A stretch of 46,694 nucleotides of DNA from NCBI RefSeq assembly GCF_018919165.1, contig NZ_JAHLQM010000022.1:1-46694 (forward strand), written 5' to 3'. Shown one piece after another: positions 33,831 through 41,825 of the stretch. Origin of the DNA: Amphibacillus sp. MSJ-3. GTDB lineage: Bacteria; Bacillota; Bacilli; Bacillales; Amphibacillaceae. The translations under genes and the position numbers were made by a program. The stretch's first letter is position 1; each line of letters begins with the position of its first letter. The notes below the pieces were generated by a model. It did not search any database. It saw only the letters and a list, made by a program, of their open reading frames with translations, and had not been told where the DNA came from.

Positions 33831-35889
33831 TCACTCAATTTTTGTCAAAATAGTTGTGTTTCTATTAATGATTGCCTCTGTTGCAGGTTTAATTTATACA
33901 TCATTAAACATTTTTAAAATAACAAATGGAAATATCGAAATTCTTTTTGAAAATAGCTTCATAGAGAGCAGCTCTTTTAAAATAGAATTTGACTATACGA
34001 TCAATCAACTGACTGACCTCATTGATATATATAAAAGTGAGGAAAATATCCTAGAGGGAAATACAATCGATAATGATGAATTAGAAATGTATTCCTACAA
34101 CGATGATGCAGTAGATAGTGAGACGTCCCTAACGGATGAAGTCGCAGAAGTACTAGTGGATAGTGAAACGGACGCAACAAGTGAAATCATACAAGAAAGA
34201 ATTGCAGATGAGCTAAAGGACTTTAAACGGATTTTAAAAAATCTCGAACTAGAAGATGAGCCAATTTATTATGTGACAGATGGCAAAAATACATTTAGCA
34301 ATACAAAACAAACAAAAAAGGAACAATTCGAAAATTACCCAGTCTATTACATTAGTGAAGATTATGATTGGGAAATATACCCGAGCACATTGCATCCTAA
34401 TCATTCTTTATACGGTTACCCAGAAATTTATCGATCGGCTAATCCGGAAGATACGAAGATATTTGTCGGTTATACAGAGGACTATATTGATACATTATCA
34501 AAAGAATGGAATGTAAATAAAACAGCTTCAATGAAAGAATTCTACGTTTTACTTGTTTGTGCTGCCATATTTATTTTAAGTTTCATTTATTTAATAGTTA
34601 CAACAGGAAGGGACTCCTTTCAAGATAAATCAGTCCACATGCACCCTTTTGATAAACTTTATGTTGATTTTAACCTGATCATCATACTCTTCTTAACTGG
34701 CATTTGGCTTATATCCATCGATCACATGCTATTTTATTTAGGAATAACAAACTGGACTATTTACGCGATTACATTACCAGTTATGGCCATATTAATGATT
34801 CTATTATTATCGCTGACTAGACATCTAAAAAACAAAACATTCTTCAAACATTCTTTATTCTATACGATAGTTCATGGGCTTTATCTATTTGTGAAGGATA
34901 TTTATGATAGTGGGAGTGTTGGGATAAAAGTAGTCATTATCGTAATTTTGTACCCCATAATCACTACAGCTTCATTATTCTTTTTCCCAATTACAATTGG
35001 CCTTGCCGTTTGGTTTGCATTAAAACAAGTGAAGAAATTCAAGCAAATACAGGAAGGTACCCAATTGATGAAAGAAGGAAATCTCCAACACCAAATCAAT
35101 CTTGAAGGAAAAGGAGAATTCGCAAAGCTTGCGTCAAATATTAATAGAATCAATGAAGGCTTTAAACAGGCGGTCCATAATGAATTAAAAAATGAACGGA
35201 TGAAAACAGAACTCATTACGAATGTATCACACGATATTAGAACACCACTTACATCGCTGATCACCTATACAGATTTATTGAAAACTGAAACAGATCCTGA
35301 AAAAATTCAAGAATACATCGGGATACTCGACCAAAAGTCCAAACGGCTAAAAGGATTAACAGATGATTTATTTGCAGCAGCCAAGGCTTCAAGTGGGGAT
35401 ATTCCTGTCAATTTACAACAAATTGATCTTGTCGCTTTAATTAATCAAGGGATTGGTGAAGTCAGTGAACAAATCACTGCAAAAAAACTGATCTTTAAAG
35501 TGAATGAGCCTACTGAAAAAGTCTATGTCACCGCGGATGGAAAATTACTATGGCGCTCGATTGAAAATATTCTATCTAATATTTTTAATTATGCCTTAGA
35601 AGGGTCAAGAGTATATATTGATATAACTAATCAAGGAGATTGGACACTGATTAGCTTCAAAAATATTTCAAAATATGAACTAAATGTTACCGAAGAAGAG
35701 TTAATGGAACGATTCAAACGAGGAGACGATTCAAGGACCAGCCAAGGAAGTGGGCTTGGCCTATCCATCACAAAAAGCCTGATTGAAAATCAAAATGGTA
35801 AATTCAAAATTAAAATTGATGGGGATTTATTTAAATCAATGATCTATTTACCAAGTGTTGATCATGTTGACTCACATGAAAATGAATAA
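33805..35889 (+). CDS. Sensor histidine kinase
   Basis: A 694-residue membrane kinase. Segment one at about 12-34, an acidic extracellular region of about 210 residues, then a cluster of predicted segments (about 248-268, 288-306, 313-333, and more to about 405). A HAMP-like stretch precedes the HisKA helix with phospho-acceptor His476 in NVSHDIRTPLTSL, followed by the ATPase domain with N-box ENILSNIFNYAL and G-box SQGSGLGLSITKSL. The usual DxGxG G1 box is replaced by FKNISKYELNVTEEELMERF, as in VanS-like kinases. The start is an in-frame TTG (33805) inside the regulator gene; TTG 33817 is also possible. It is followed 18 bases later by an ECF sigma gene. Confidence 0.88.
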   Translation: MATKLKKFSHSIFVKIVVFLLMIASVAGLIYTSLNIFKITNGNIEILFENSFIESSSFKIEFDYTINQLTDLIDIYKSEENILEGNTIDNDELEMYSYNDDAVDSETSLTDEVAEVLVDSETDATSEIIQERIADELKDFKRILKNLELEDEPIYYVTDGKNTFSNTKQTKKEQFENYPVYYISEDYDWEIYPSTLHPNHSLYGYPEIYRSANPEDTKIFVGYTEDYIDTLSKEWNVNKTASMKEFYVLLVCAAIFILSFIYLIVTTGRDSFQDKSVHMHPFDKLYVDFNLIIILFLTGIWLISIDHMLFYLGITNWTIYAITLPVMAILMILLLSLTRHLKNKTFFKHSLFYTIVHGLYLFVKDIYDSGSVGIKVVIIVILYPIITTASLFFFPITIGLAVWFALKQVKKFKQIQEGTQLMKEGNLQHQINLEGKGEFAKLASNINRINEGFKQAVHNELKNERMKTELITNVSHDIRTPLTSLITYTDLLKTETDPEKIQEYIGILDQKSKRLKGLTDDLFAAAKASSGDIPVNLQQIDLVALINQGIGEVSEQITAKKLIFKVNEPTEKVYVTADGKLLWRSIENILSNIFNYALEGSRVYIDITNQGDWTLISFKNISKYELNVTEEELMERFKRGDDSRTSQGSGLGLSITKSLIENQNGKFKIKIDGDLFKSMIYLPSVDHVDSHENE

Positions 35890-35907
35890 AGAAAGGATAT
35901 CGCGCTT

Positions 35908-36441
35908 ATGGCTGAGACAAGCGAAGACAAAAATGGGGATTTTACTGAATACTACCAAGCGCATTACAAAGAAATGTACCATGTAGCAAAACAAATTGTG
36001 CACAACCACCATAGTGCGGAAGATGTTGTCCAAGAAGCGTATATTAAAGCATATAAAAATTACGGATATCTCATTGAAAAATCAAAATGCCGTGCCTGGT
36101 TACGAACAATTGTGATTCGAACGGCCATTGATGATTACCGAAGACAAACAAAATATGAAATAGTCTCTGTCGAAGAAGGGGCAGAAATCGGATATCTCCT
36201 ACCTTGTCCAAAGAGCTCCGTTGAACACCAGTTTGACTATTATTTAATGCAGGAGCAAATTGCAGAAAAAGTGGCTACCTTGCCGCAGAGTATGCAAGCT
36301 GTGTTAAAAATAAAAATCTCAACAGATGGAAAGGACCAAGAGATTGCCCAACAATTAAATATCTCCATCTCAGCAGTCAAAACCCGATTACATCGAGCAC
36401 GGAAGCTCTTAAAGACTGAGTTGAAGATGGTCAATGTCTAA
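35908..36441 (+). CDS. ECF-type RNA polymerase sigma factor
   Basis: A 177-residue sigma-70 family ECF factor: region 2 (about 10-80) with HSAEDVVQEAYIKAYKNYG and CRAWLRTIVIRTAIDDYRR, linker, and region 4 (about 118-175) with LPQSMQAVLKIKISTDGKDQEI, AQQLNISISAVKTRLHRARKLL. It directs polymerase to a stress or envelope regulon; targets are unknown. No anti-sigma gene is adjacent. Instead it lies 18 bases behind the histidine kinase, so the two-component system and the sigma factor are probably one operon. A truncated copy of the end of this gene lies at 41527. Confidence 0.9.
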   Translation: MAETSEDKNGDFTEYYQAHYKEMYHVAKQIVHNHHSAEDVVQEAYIKAYKNYGYLIEKSKCRAWLRTIVIRTAIDDYRRQTKYEIVSVEEGAEIGYLLPCPKSSVEHQFDYYLMQEQIAEKVATLPQSMQAVLKIKISTDGKDQEIAQQLNISISAVKTRLHRARKLLKTELKMVNV

Positions 36442-36450
36442 TGATATTAG

Positions 36451-36511
36451 CTATGTGGACACGCATTATATTGCCTGTACGCCCATTCAATATAACACGT
36501 GTTTCACATAG
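36451..36511 (+). repeat. 61-nt imperfect hairpin after the ECF sigma gene
   Basis: The outer stem CTATGTGGA (36451-36459) pairs with TTTCACATAG-side bases (36503-36511), one G-T pair. The inner stem TTATATTG (36466-36473) pairs with CAATATAA (36488-36495). A same-length hairpin lies at 41644-41704 behind the decayed sigma copy, with compensatory changes. It may act as a terminator or stability element; T content after it is moderate. Confidence 0.6.
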
Positions 36512-36563
36512 TTTAATACTTTCCAGTAGCTAACATAATTACATAAACTAAGGGGCTATAAAT

Positions 36564-37199
36564 TTATCTATCTTCTATTTTTTGTATGTAATCTTCTACA
36601 AGATACTTATAATTATGATTGACAAGATAGTTAACTGTTTCAACCTCCCTGTTTGGATCTTGGAAATATTTTTGGTCTTGGCTACGGAATTTACCCTCAA
36701 ATGCCATGTCAGCAATTTTCCTTAGTAGTATTTCCGGCTTGAAAATTTTAATATTAACTTTAATATATCCCTCGTCAGGATTAGTCTTATCCAGAATTGC
36801 AATTTCATTATAAGAAGGCTGCCAATCAACAATATTGTCATAAAAAACTTGGTACTCTTTGTTTTTAACTTTTAAAATAAAGTATTCAGTGTTCTCCTGA
36901 TAAGAAGTATCATGCGCATGTTTTAAAAGGATAATCGCAAATAAAAATAAAAGTGCTAAACAAGCAAACACGATAGCCATTTCTGTTTCTTTCATAAAGA
37001 TACCCATGACAGAGAAAAAGATGGCAAAAATGTCCAGAACAATAAGGATTTTCATAATACAGCCTTCTAACTTACCTGGTTTCTGGACTTTACCTTCATA
37101 CTTAGGTTTATAAATTTTATCCCTTATATAATTGACGATTAAACTTATGATGATTACTAAGGCTGGAATTAATAATAACCTAATCATACGATTATTCAT
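36564..37199 (-). CDS. Hypothetical membrane protein with cytoplasmic domain
   Basis: A 211-residue protein with three predicted membrane segments (about 7-24, 48-66, 72-92) followed by a soluble domain of about 110 residues (YFILKVKNKEYQVFYDNIVDWQPSYNEIAILD, GYIKVNIKIFKPEILLRKIADMAF) with a beta-rich then helical pattern that could be PH-like. I do not recognise the family with confidence. GGAG lies nine bases before ATG 37199. It is a single minus-strand gene convergent with the ECF sigma operon; no partner is evident. Confidence 0.6.
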   Translation of the reverse strand: MNNRMIRLLLIPALVIIISLIVNYIRDKIYKPKYEGKVQKPGKLEGCIMKILIVLDIFAIFFSVMGIFMKETEMAIVFACLALLFLFAIILLKHAHDTSYQENTEYFILKVKNKEYQVFYDNIVDWQPSYNEIAILDKTNPDEGYIKVNIKIFKPEILLRKIADMAFEGKFRSQDQKYFQDPNREVETVNYLVNHNYKYLVEDYIQKIEDR

Positions 37200-37411
37200 C
37201 CTATCAATCTCCTTTAAAAATAAATAGATAATTTCAATTTAGTTAATAAACAAGTTTCCTATATAGAACTATTTACCCAAATCCTAGTTTATATAACCTT
37301 GTAGATAATACATACAAATTTGGATATACTACCAAATCCGGCATATGAACCTTTTATCGGTGGGCGTTTTAAAGCGAGTTAATCTGTGTTAATATATCTT
37401 TAACGATTTAA

Positions 37412-37417
37412 TATAAT
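37412..37417 (+). promoter_or_regulatory. -10 box of the riboswitch-ykkCD transcript
   Basis: A perfect TATAAT lies a few bases before the aptamer. A -35 candidate TTAATA (37389-37394) is at 17-bp spacing but is a weak match. Confidence 0.6.
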
Positions 37418-37423
37418 AAGGGG

Positions 37424-37520
37424 AAGCTTTCTAGGGTTCCGCACTAAATAGTTGGACTGGTCCAAGAGAAAGCCCATAGCATCGCTATGTCACGGAAGGA
37501 TAAAAGCCTGGGAGATACTG
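37424..37520 (+). promoter_or_regulatory. Guanidine-I (ykkC) riboswitch aptamer
   Basis: The conserved text is present in order: CTAGGGTTCCG (37431-37441), GGACTGGTCC (37454-37463), AGAGAAAGCCC, then ACGGAAGGATAAAAGCCTGGG (first half 37492-37501). This is the guanidine-I class aptamer. Ligand binding should prevent the downstream terminator from forming and switch on the guanidinium exporters ykkC and ykkD. Motif, terminator and gene content all agree. Confidence 0.93.
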
Positions 37521-37550
37521 TTTATAAACAGCGCTCTTTGGGCTTTTTGT
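37503..37550 (+). terminator. Riboswitch expression-platform terminator
   Basis: AAAGCC at the aptamer 3' edge can pair with GGGCTTT (37540-37546), followed by TTGTTGTG. The 5' strand of the stem overlaps the aptamer, so ligand binding and termination exclude each other. Confidence 0.75.
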
Positions 37551-37592
37551 TGTGTAAAGGACTAGTAATCACAAACTTGGAGGTGTTCTTTG

Positions 37593-37934
37593 ATGGATCG
37601 AAACTGGATTAAAGTGTTTATTGCTGCACTTTTAGAAATCCTTTGGGTAATTGGCTTAACCCATTCCGATAGTTTTTGGACTTGGACGGCAACAATCATT
37701 CTTATTGTAGCTAGTAACTATTTAATGATTACAGCAGCACAAGTGCTTCCCGCAGGAACTGTTTATGCTGTTTTTGTCGGACTAGGCACTGCAGGTACAG
37801 TCATTGCGGGAATTCTTCTCTTTGGGGAGCCATTCAAATGGGTAAAAGTTATTTTGATCATAACCCTATTGATTGGAGTCATTGGATTAAAATTAGTTAC
37901 ACCTGAAAAGGTAAAGGAAGGGGTTGAGTCTTAA
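37593..37934 (+). CDS. ykkC: Guanidinium exporter subunit YkkC (SMR family)
   Basis: A 113-residue small multidrug resistance protein with four membrane segments and the essential Glu15 in LLEILWVIGLTHS. LPAGTVYAVFVGLGTAGTVIAG and KVILIITLLIGVIGLKLVT closely follow B. subtilis YkkC, one half of a heteromeric guanidinium/proton exporter. ATG 37593 is favoured (family length, GGAGG nine bases upstream); an in-frame TTG at 37590 is possible. It is controlled by the guanidine riboswitch and its stop overlaps the ykkD start as TAATG. Confidence 0.92.
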   Translation: MDRNWIKVFIAALLEILWVIGLTHSDSFWTWTATIILIVASNYLMITAAQVLPAGTVYAVFVGLGTAGTVIAGILLFGEPFKWVKVILIITLLIGVIGLKLVTPEKVKEGVES

Positions 37935-38248
37935 TGGCATGGATCACCTTGATTTTCGCTGGATTATTAGAGACATTTGGCGTCGCAATGATCAATCAGC
38001 TTTCCGTCAAGCGGAATTGGCAAACAGTCCTCTTACTTATATTAGGGTTCGGTTCAAGCCTTGCCCTCCTAACTTATTCCTTACGATTTATTCCAATGGG
38101 AACAGGTTATGCAATTTGGACAGGAATTGGCGTTGTCGGTGGAGCATTAATCGGAATGATATTTTTTGGTGAGTCCAAGGATTGGAGAAGATTGATCTTT
38201 ATCGTGCTTGTTTTATGCTCAGCAATCGGACTTAAACTTGTTGCATAA
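37934..38248 (+). CDS. ykkD: Guanidinium exporter subunit YkkD (SMR family)
   Basis: A 104-residue SMR protein with four membrane segments and Glu13 in AGLLETFGVAMINQ. Blocks IPMGTGYAIWTGIGVVGGALIG and CSAIGLKLVA fit YkkD. Paired SMR subunits with opposite membrane orientation form one exporter, and translational overlap with ykkC (TAATG) would keep them in equal amounts. AAGGAAGGGG-type sequence inside the ykkC end supplies the ribosome binding site. Confidence 0.93.
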   Translation: MAWITLIFAGLLETFGVAMINQLSVKRNWQTVLLLILGFGSSLALLTYSLRFIPMGTGYAIWTGIGVVGGALIGMIFFGESKDWRRLIFIVLVLCSAIGLKLVA

Positions 38249-38316
38249 TCTCGCAAAAGAAAGGTCAGTTATAGTGTTCTCATTTTCTATAGCAATCACT
38301 AGTATCCAAAAATATG

Positions 38317-38352
38317 AGCCTGATTCTTTATGGCAAAGAATCAGGCTTTTTC
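38317..38352. terminator. Bidirectional terminator after ykkD
   Basis: AGCCTGATTCTTT (38317-38329) pairs perfectly with AAAGAATCAGGCT (38335-38347), followed by TTTTCT. On the minus strand it holds the stop codon of the decayed gene at 38341-38610. Confidence 0.93.
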
Positions 38353-38610
38353 TAGTGGCTTACCCTCTAACCAGTTAATATGTCCAATTTCATATACCTG
38401 CTCATCAGTCATTTTTAAAGGCAACATTATATTTTACTCAATCACTAACTGTGGGATCAGATGGAAGGATTGAATAACAAAACCAAAATCATAGTCCCTT
38501 ACTATATCATCTATTATAAATAAACTACGCTCTTTCCAAATCACTTTTTCGACACTCGGCGGATCCATACCACTTGGGATATTTGCGGTTACTCGCCCCA
38601 AAGAAAACAT
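38341..38610 (-). pseudogene. Unrecognised gene 3' end broken by one TAA
   Basis: From ATG 38610 on the minus strand one frame of 90 codons has protein-like content (GMDPPSVEKVIWKERSLFII, IQSFHLIPQLVIE) to TAA 38434-38436. It continues in the same frame (MLPLKMTDEQVYEIGHINWL) to a TGA inside the terminator stem at 38341. No ribosome binding site precedes the ATG, and a neighbouring frame upstream (GPLDYILVVIRN) suggests that the gene once extended further right and was frameshifted near 38615. This ending, with the stop in a bidirectional terminator, is what a real gene looks like. I do not recognise the family. The rest of 38620-38830 holds nothing clear. Confidence 0.5.
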
Positions 38611-38839
38611 TTCTTATTACTACAAGGATATAGTCTAGAGGCCCTTAAACCAATCGAGCCCTTACTGTCAAGTTGATCTCCAACTTACAATTCCTAGTTC
38701 CCTCCGAATGCTTGATGGGGAATCTTACTAATAAGTGCACGATGATGCGAAAGTGATTGACTCAGTCATCCTATTTTTTTGAAAATTTAAGCTAATTTCC
38801 TTTGATTATCAAACGCCATTAATCGGTTAAAATTTACAT

Positions 38840-38873
38840 TGAATGCGTTGAATTATATTCAACACACCATTCA
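38840..38873. promoter_or_regulatory. Nested palindromes upstream of the flavin oxidoreductase
   Basis: Inner arms GTTGAAT (38847-38853) and ATTCAAC (38857-38863); outer arms TGAATG (38840-38845) and CATTCA (38868-38873). An extended -10 TGTTATACT (38904-38912) follows. The inner palindrome has the dyad form bound by LysR-type or MarR/TetR-type regulators. Confidence 0.55.
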
Positions 38874-38943
38874 CTTTATTGAAATTCCCAAAAGTTTGTG
38901 AAGTGTTATACTTATTTTATCAAATATATGGAGGCGTTTTATA

Positions 38944-40128
38944 ATGAAAAAACTAACAGATGAAGTCACTTTTCGTCATGGTGCGACAATCTCTACTCGG
39001 ACTGCCCAATCACCCATGCTGACAAATAGTGGTCTAGATGAAAAGGTAACCCAAGACACAATCGATTATTATAATGTACGATCACAATCCGCAGGGATGG
39101 TCATTGTTGAGTATACAAGCGTTAGCAAAAATGGAGGTCCATCACGTTCTTGGGCACCTAATCGCGAGCAGTTGGCAATTTACAATGACGATTTTATCCC
39201 TGGACTTAAAAAAATTGCTGATGGACTAAAAAAAGATGGGAATAAAGCCATTCTTCAATTAGTTCACTCAGGTCGTGAAGCTCAATACCGTATTACACTT
39301 GGTGGTCGTGCTGAAGTCCCTTCGAAAATTGATTTTCCTTGGATTGATTATCCGCTACATGAATTGACTGAAGATGAAGTGTGGGATATTGTAAAGGATT
39401 TTGGTGCAGCAACTAAACGGGCCATTGCGAGTGGTTTTGATGGTATCGAAATTCACGGTGCCAATCATTATTTACATCAAGAATTCTTTTCCGCCTTTTC
39501 AAATATTCGTACTGACTTTTGGGGTGGTAGTCTTGAAAAAAGAATGAATTTTGCTATTGAAGTTGCTCGTGAAGTGTTTAAAGTAGTGAAAGAAAATGCT
39601 CCGAAAGACTTTATTGTGGGCTATCGTATTAGTCCAGAGGAAATTCATGGAGATAACGTTGGTTATACTTGGCATGAATCGCAACAGCTGGTTAAAAAGC
39701 TAACAGAACTCTTTGCGTTTGACTATGTGCATCTTTCTACAAATGATTATACAGCTACCCCAGCAGATTCCGATAAAAACTATGCAGAACTACTTGGAGA
39801 AAGTGTACAAAAACCAACGCTTCTTATGATTGCAGGTGGTATCCATACGGTCGAGAAAATGGAGGATGCTTTGAAGTATGTAGATATTGTAAGCTTAGGT
39901 CGTCCAACGCTAATCGATCCTCAAATTGCTTATAAACTGAAGACTGGACAAGCTGATAAAATTCTATTGGAATTTAACGAAGAATCCGTTAAAGGATCTC
40001 ACTTAACACCTGGCTTAATTGAATTACTTTCAAATACAGATTACTTTGCTATGCCAGGGATAGAATATCTTAAAACACTAACAGATATTAAATTAGATGA
40101 TGTTGTAACTCACGACGGTACAAAATAA
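38944..40128 (+). CDS. Old Yellow Enzyme family NADH:flavin oxidoreductase
   Basis: A 394-residue FMN-dependent TIM-barrel enzyme of the OYE family, which reduces activated C=C bonds (enones, quinones, nitro compounds). Seen: RTAQSPMLTN near the N-terminus, AILQLVHSGREA, FDGIEIHGANHYLHQEFFSAFSN, RTDFWGGSLEKR, GYRISPEE, LLMIAGGI and VSLGRPTLIDP (FMN phosphate site). HGANHYLHQEF replaces the more common HGANGYLLDQF. No iron-sulfur cysteines or second domain, so it is the short single-domain type. GGAGG precedes ATG. A nested palindrome upstream and a convergent LysR gene suggest inducible control by electrophilic compounds; the physiological substrate is unknown. Confidence 0.92.
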   Translation: MKKLTDEVTFRHGATISTRTAQSPMLTNSGLDEKVTQDTIDYYNVRSQSAGMVIVEYTSVSKNGGPSRSWAPNREQLAIYNDDFIPGLKKIADGLKKDGNKAILQLVHSGREAQYRITLGGRAEVPSKIDFPWIDYPLHELTEDEVWDIVKDFGAATKRAIASGFDGIEIHGANHYLHQEFFSAFSNIRTDFWGGSLEKRMNFAIEVAREVFKVVKENAPKDFIVGYRISPEEIHGDNVGYTWHESQQLVKKLTELFAFDYVHLSTNDYTATPADSDKNYAELLGESVQKPTLLMIAGGIHTVEKMEDALKYVDIVSLGRPTLIDPQIAYKLKTGQADKILLEFNEESVKGSHLTPGLIELLSNTDYFAMPGIEYLKTLTDIKLDDVVTHDGTK

Positions 40129-40136
40129 AACAAAGG

Positions 40137-40165
40137 GATGCCTATTTAATTAGGCATCTTTTTTT
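40137..40165. terminator. Bidirectional terminator between oxidoreductase and LysR genes
   Basis: GATGCCTA (40137-40144) pairs with TAGGCATC (40151-40158), followed by seven T. The stop codon of the minus-strand LysR gene lies in the stem. Confidence 0.9.
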
Positions 40166-41064
40166 ATCCCTAATGTAATAGCTTCTAGTAGTTCTTGCGT
40201 TTCCTTAGATAGCATATAATTAGGATTGGTCAACCAACCAAGTTTAAAGTTATCATCAATGATATGCCCGATATCAATCTGTTTTAAATTTGAAAAATCT
40301 GTATTACTTGATAAGTTTCCTTGTAAAGTTCGGCCAAAACAGACTGTATTTAATCTAGTTATTGATTGTTCCATTGCCCAAGCATCATCAACTCTGAAAA
40401 CAAGAGATAAGGGTCCACATTGAAATTGTAATCTTTCAAAAATTTCGTCATGAAATTTATCGTTGAAAATACTGAATTTTTGTTCTTTCAAATCTTCCAA
40501 AGTGATTGGTCTATCTAAGAAATTTAAAAAGTTGTCAGGAGCACATAATAAAACTAGTTTACTATCACAAACTGGAGCAAAAGCTAAACTTTTTATAGCT
40601 TCATCATGAGCATTATTGATAGCGATAAACCCCGCATCAATTTCATGATGTTTAACCCGGCGAACAATAGACTCAAACTCATGACAGCTAATATCAAATT
40701 GTACATTCTCAAATTTATTTGAATAGTTTTCAAAAAATGGATTAACAAAAGGCTTTAACATCGTATTCATGTAGTGAATAGAAATTTTTTGATGTTTTTT
40801 CGGATTAGAAACAATACCAGCAGTCGTTTCAAGACTATTTTTTAGGCGAAGAATATCCGAAATAGAAGAAAGTAATTGTCTCCCCTCGGTTGTCAACTTG
40901 GTTCCAGATGCTGATTTATCAAATAGCCTTACCCCTAATTCACCTTCAAGTTGACCTATTGCAATACTTAATCCTGATTTACTAATATGAAGAACATCTG
41001 CAGCTTTTTGCATAGAGTTATGCTGGGCCAAAACCTCAGCATAGAGTAATTGTTCAAAATTCAT
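40150..41064 (-). CDS. LysR-family transcriptional regulator
   Basis: A 304-residue LysR-type regulator: N-terminal winged HTH (about 1-60: LLYAEVLAQHNSMQKAADVLHISKSGLSIAIGQLEGELGVRLFDK), a linker helix and a two-lobed effector domain (from about 90: ISIHYMNTMLKPFVNPF, IDAGFIAINNAH, KLVLLCAPDNF). It is convergent with the oxidoreductase, not divergent as LysR regulators usually are, so control of that gene is likely but not certain. A candidate target is the palindrome at 38847-38863. The effector is unknown. Confidence 0.9.
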   Translation of the reverse strand: MNFEQLLYAEVLAQHNSMQKAADVLHISKSGLSIAIGQLEGELGVRLFDKSASGTKLTTEGRQLLSSISDILRLKNSLETTAGIVSNPKKHQKISIHYMNTMLKPFVNPFFENYSNKFENVQFDISCHEFESIVRRVKHHEIDAGFIAINNAHDEAIKSLAFAPVCDSKLVLLCAPDNFLNFLDRPITLEDLKEQKFSIFNDKFHDEIFERLQFQCGPLSLVFRVDDAWAMEQSITRLNTVCFGRTLQGNLSSNTDFSNLKQIDIGHIIDDNFKLGWLTNPNYMLSKETQELLEAITLGIKKDA

Positions 41065-41386
41065 ATGATCATTCCCTAAATGATTTACTTGTATTAAAAG
41101 TTGAATAAATGATCTGTTGATATGATTTATAACTTATCTGATTCCTTGCCATCATGTGCTTCCCAGTGACAATTCATCATCTCAATACTACTAAATACAG
41201 CTTTAAAAGACAAATCTTGAGGAAATTATCGTCTATGCCAAGTTTCCCCTGACCATGTTATTACACCAATATTTCTGGCACTTTACTTTTTGTACGCTTT
41301 TTTAGCTACCGCACTATCACTTGCTAGCCTCTGCATATGTACTTTTGATAAAAATGCGGTATATTAACTGTAGACACACATATATT

Positions 41387-41417
41387 AAAAAAACGACCAC
41401 CGTTAGCGTTGTAGTCG
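41387..41417 (-). terminator. Orphan minus-strand terminator
   Basis: On the minus strand CGACTAC (41411-41417) pairs with GTGGTCG (41394-41400), one G-T pair, followed by seven T. No intact minus-strand gene precedes it, so it may belong to a lost gene or element. Confidence 0.55.
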
Positions 41418-41468
41418 ATAGATACCCATTCTTCGATAGGAGATTGGCGTTATCTAAGTTTCTAAACA

Positions 41469-41506
41469 AAAATAGCCCTCATCCATCCGATAGGGGGCTA
41501 TTTTTT
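41469..41506 (+). terminator. Orphan plus-strand terminator
   Basis: AATAGCCC (41471-41478) pairs with GGGCTATT (41495-41502), followed by a T-run. No plus-strand gene precedes it. Elsewhere in 41065-41468 I see no gene. Confidence 0.75.
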
Positions 41507-41526
41507 ACGTTTAAAATTGTGGTAGC

Positions 41527-41628
41527 TTGCTACAGAGCATGCAAGCTATGTTAAAAATAAAGCTCTCAACAGTTAAACATCGGGCTCGAAAATTGCTAAA
41601 GTCTGAAATAGGAAGTACAAATATATGA
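41527..41628 (+). pseudogene. Internally deleted remnant of the ECF sigma factor 3' end
   Basis: This reads LQSMQAMLKIKLSTVKHRARKLLKSE in one frame to TGA, against the sigma gene's LPQSMQAVLKIKIST plus, after the HTH, VKTRLHRARKLLKTE. A piece of about 20 codons covering the region-4 HTH is missing, in frame. DNA similarity is visible on both sides and continues past the stop into the hairpin at 41644-41704. It has no start, promoter or region 2, so it cannot make a sigma factor. It is either the leftover of a duplication or the decayed end of a second, once complete sigma gene. Confidence 0.8.
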
Positions 41629-41643
41629 TAATACTTACCCGGA

Positions 41644-41704
41644 TCATGTGAGTCCCCTTTATATTGTCTATTCGTCCTTTCAATATAACATAAGATTTAC
41701 ATGA
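41644..41704 (+). repeat. Second copy of the 61-nt hairpin
   Basis: Same length as 36451-36511, about two thirds identical without gaps. The outer stem is TCATGTGAG with TTTACATGA-side bases, and the inner stem TTATATTG/CAATATAA is unchanged. The two outermost pairs have switched from C-G and T-A to T-A and C-G. Confidence 0.6.
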
Positions 41705-41825
41705 CCTTTTATTTTAGGCGACTAACTGGATTAATCATATTTATTAAAAAGATTCAAGTTAAATATGAATAGATCCATCCATTACTAATCGAATATCTGT
41801 CTTTTTATAAAGGTATCCCTAAAAA

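Noticed and set aside
37424-37550. Alternative reading as a ppGpp or PRPP variant of the ykkC class
   Set aside because: The downstream genes are SMR exporters and the core text is that of guanidine-I; variant classes precede amino-acid or purine genes.
41321-41554. 77-codon plus-strand open frame
   Set aside because: It spans two terminator hairpins, has no ribosome binding site and reads as low-quality protein; it overlaps the sigma remnant in another frame.
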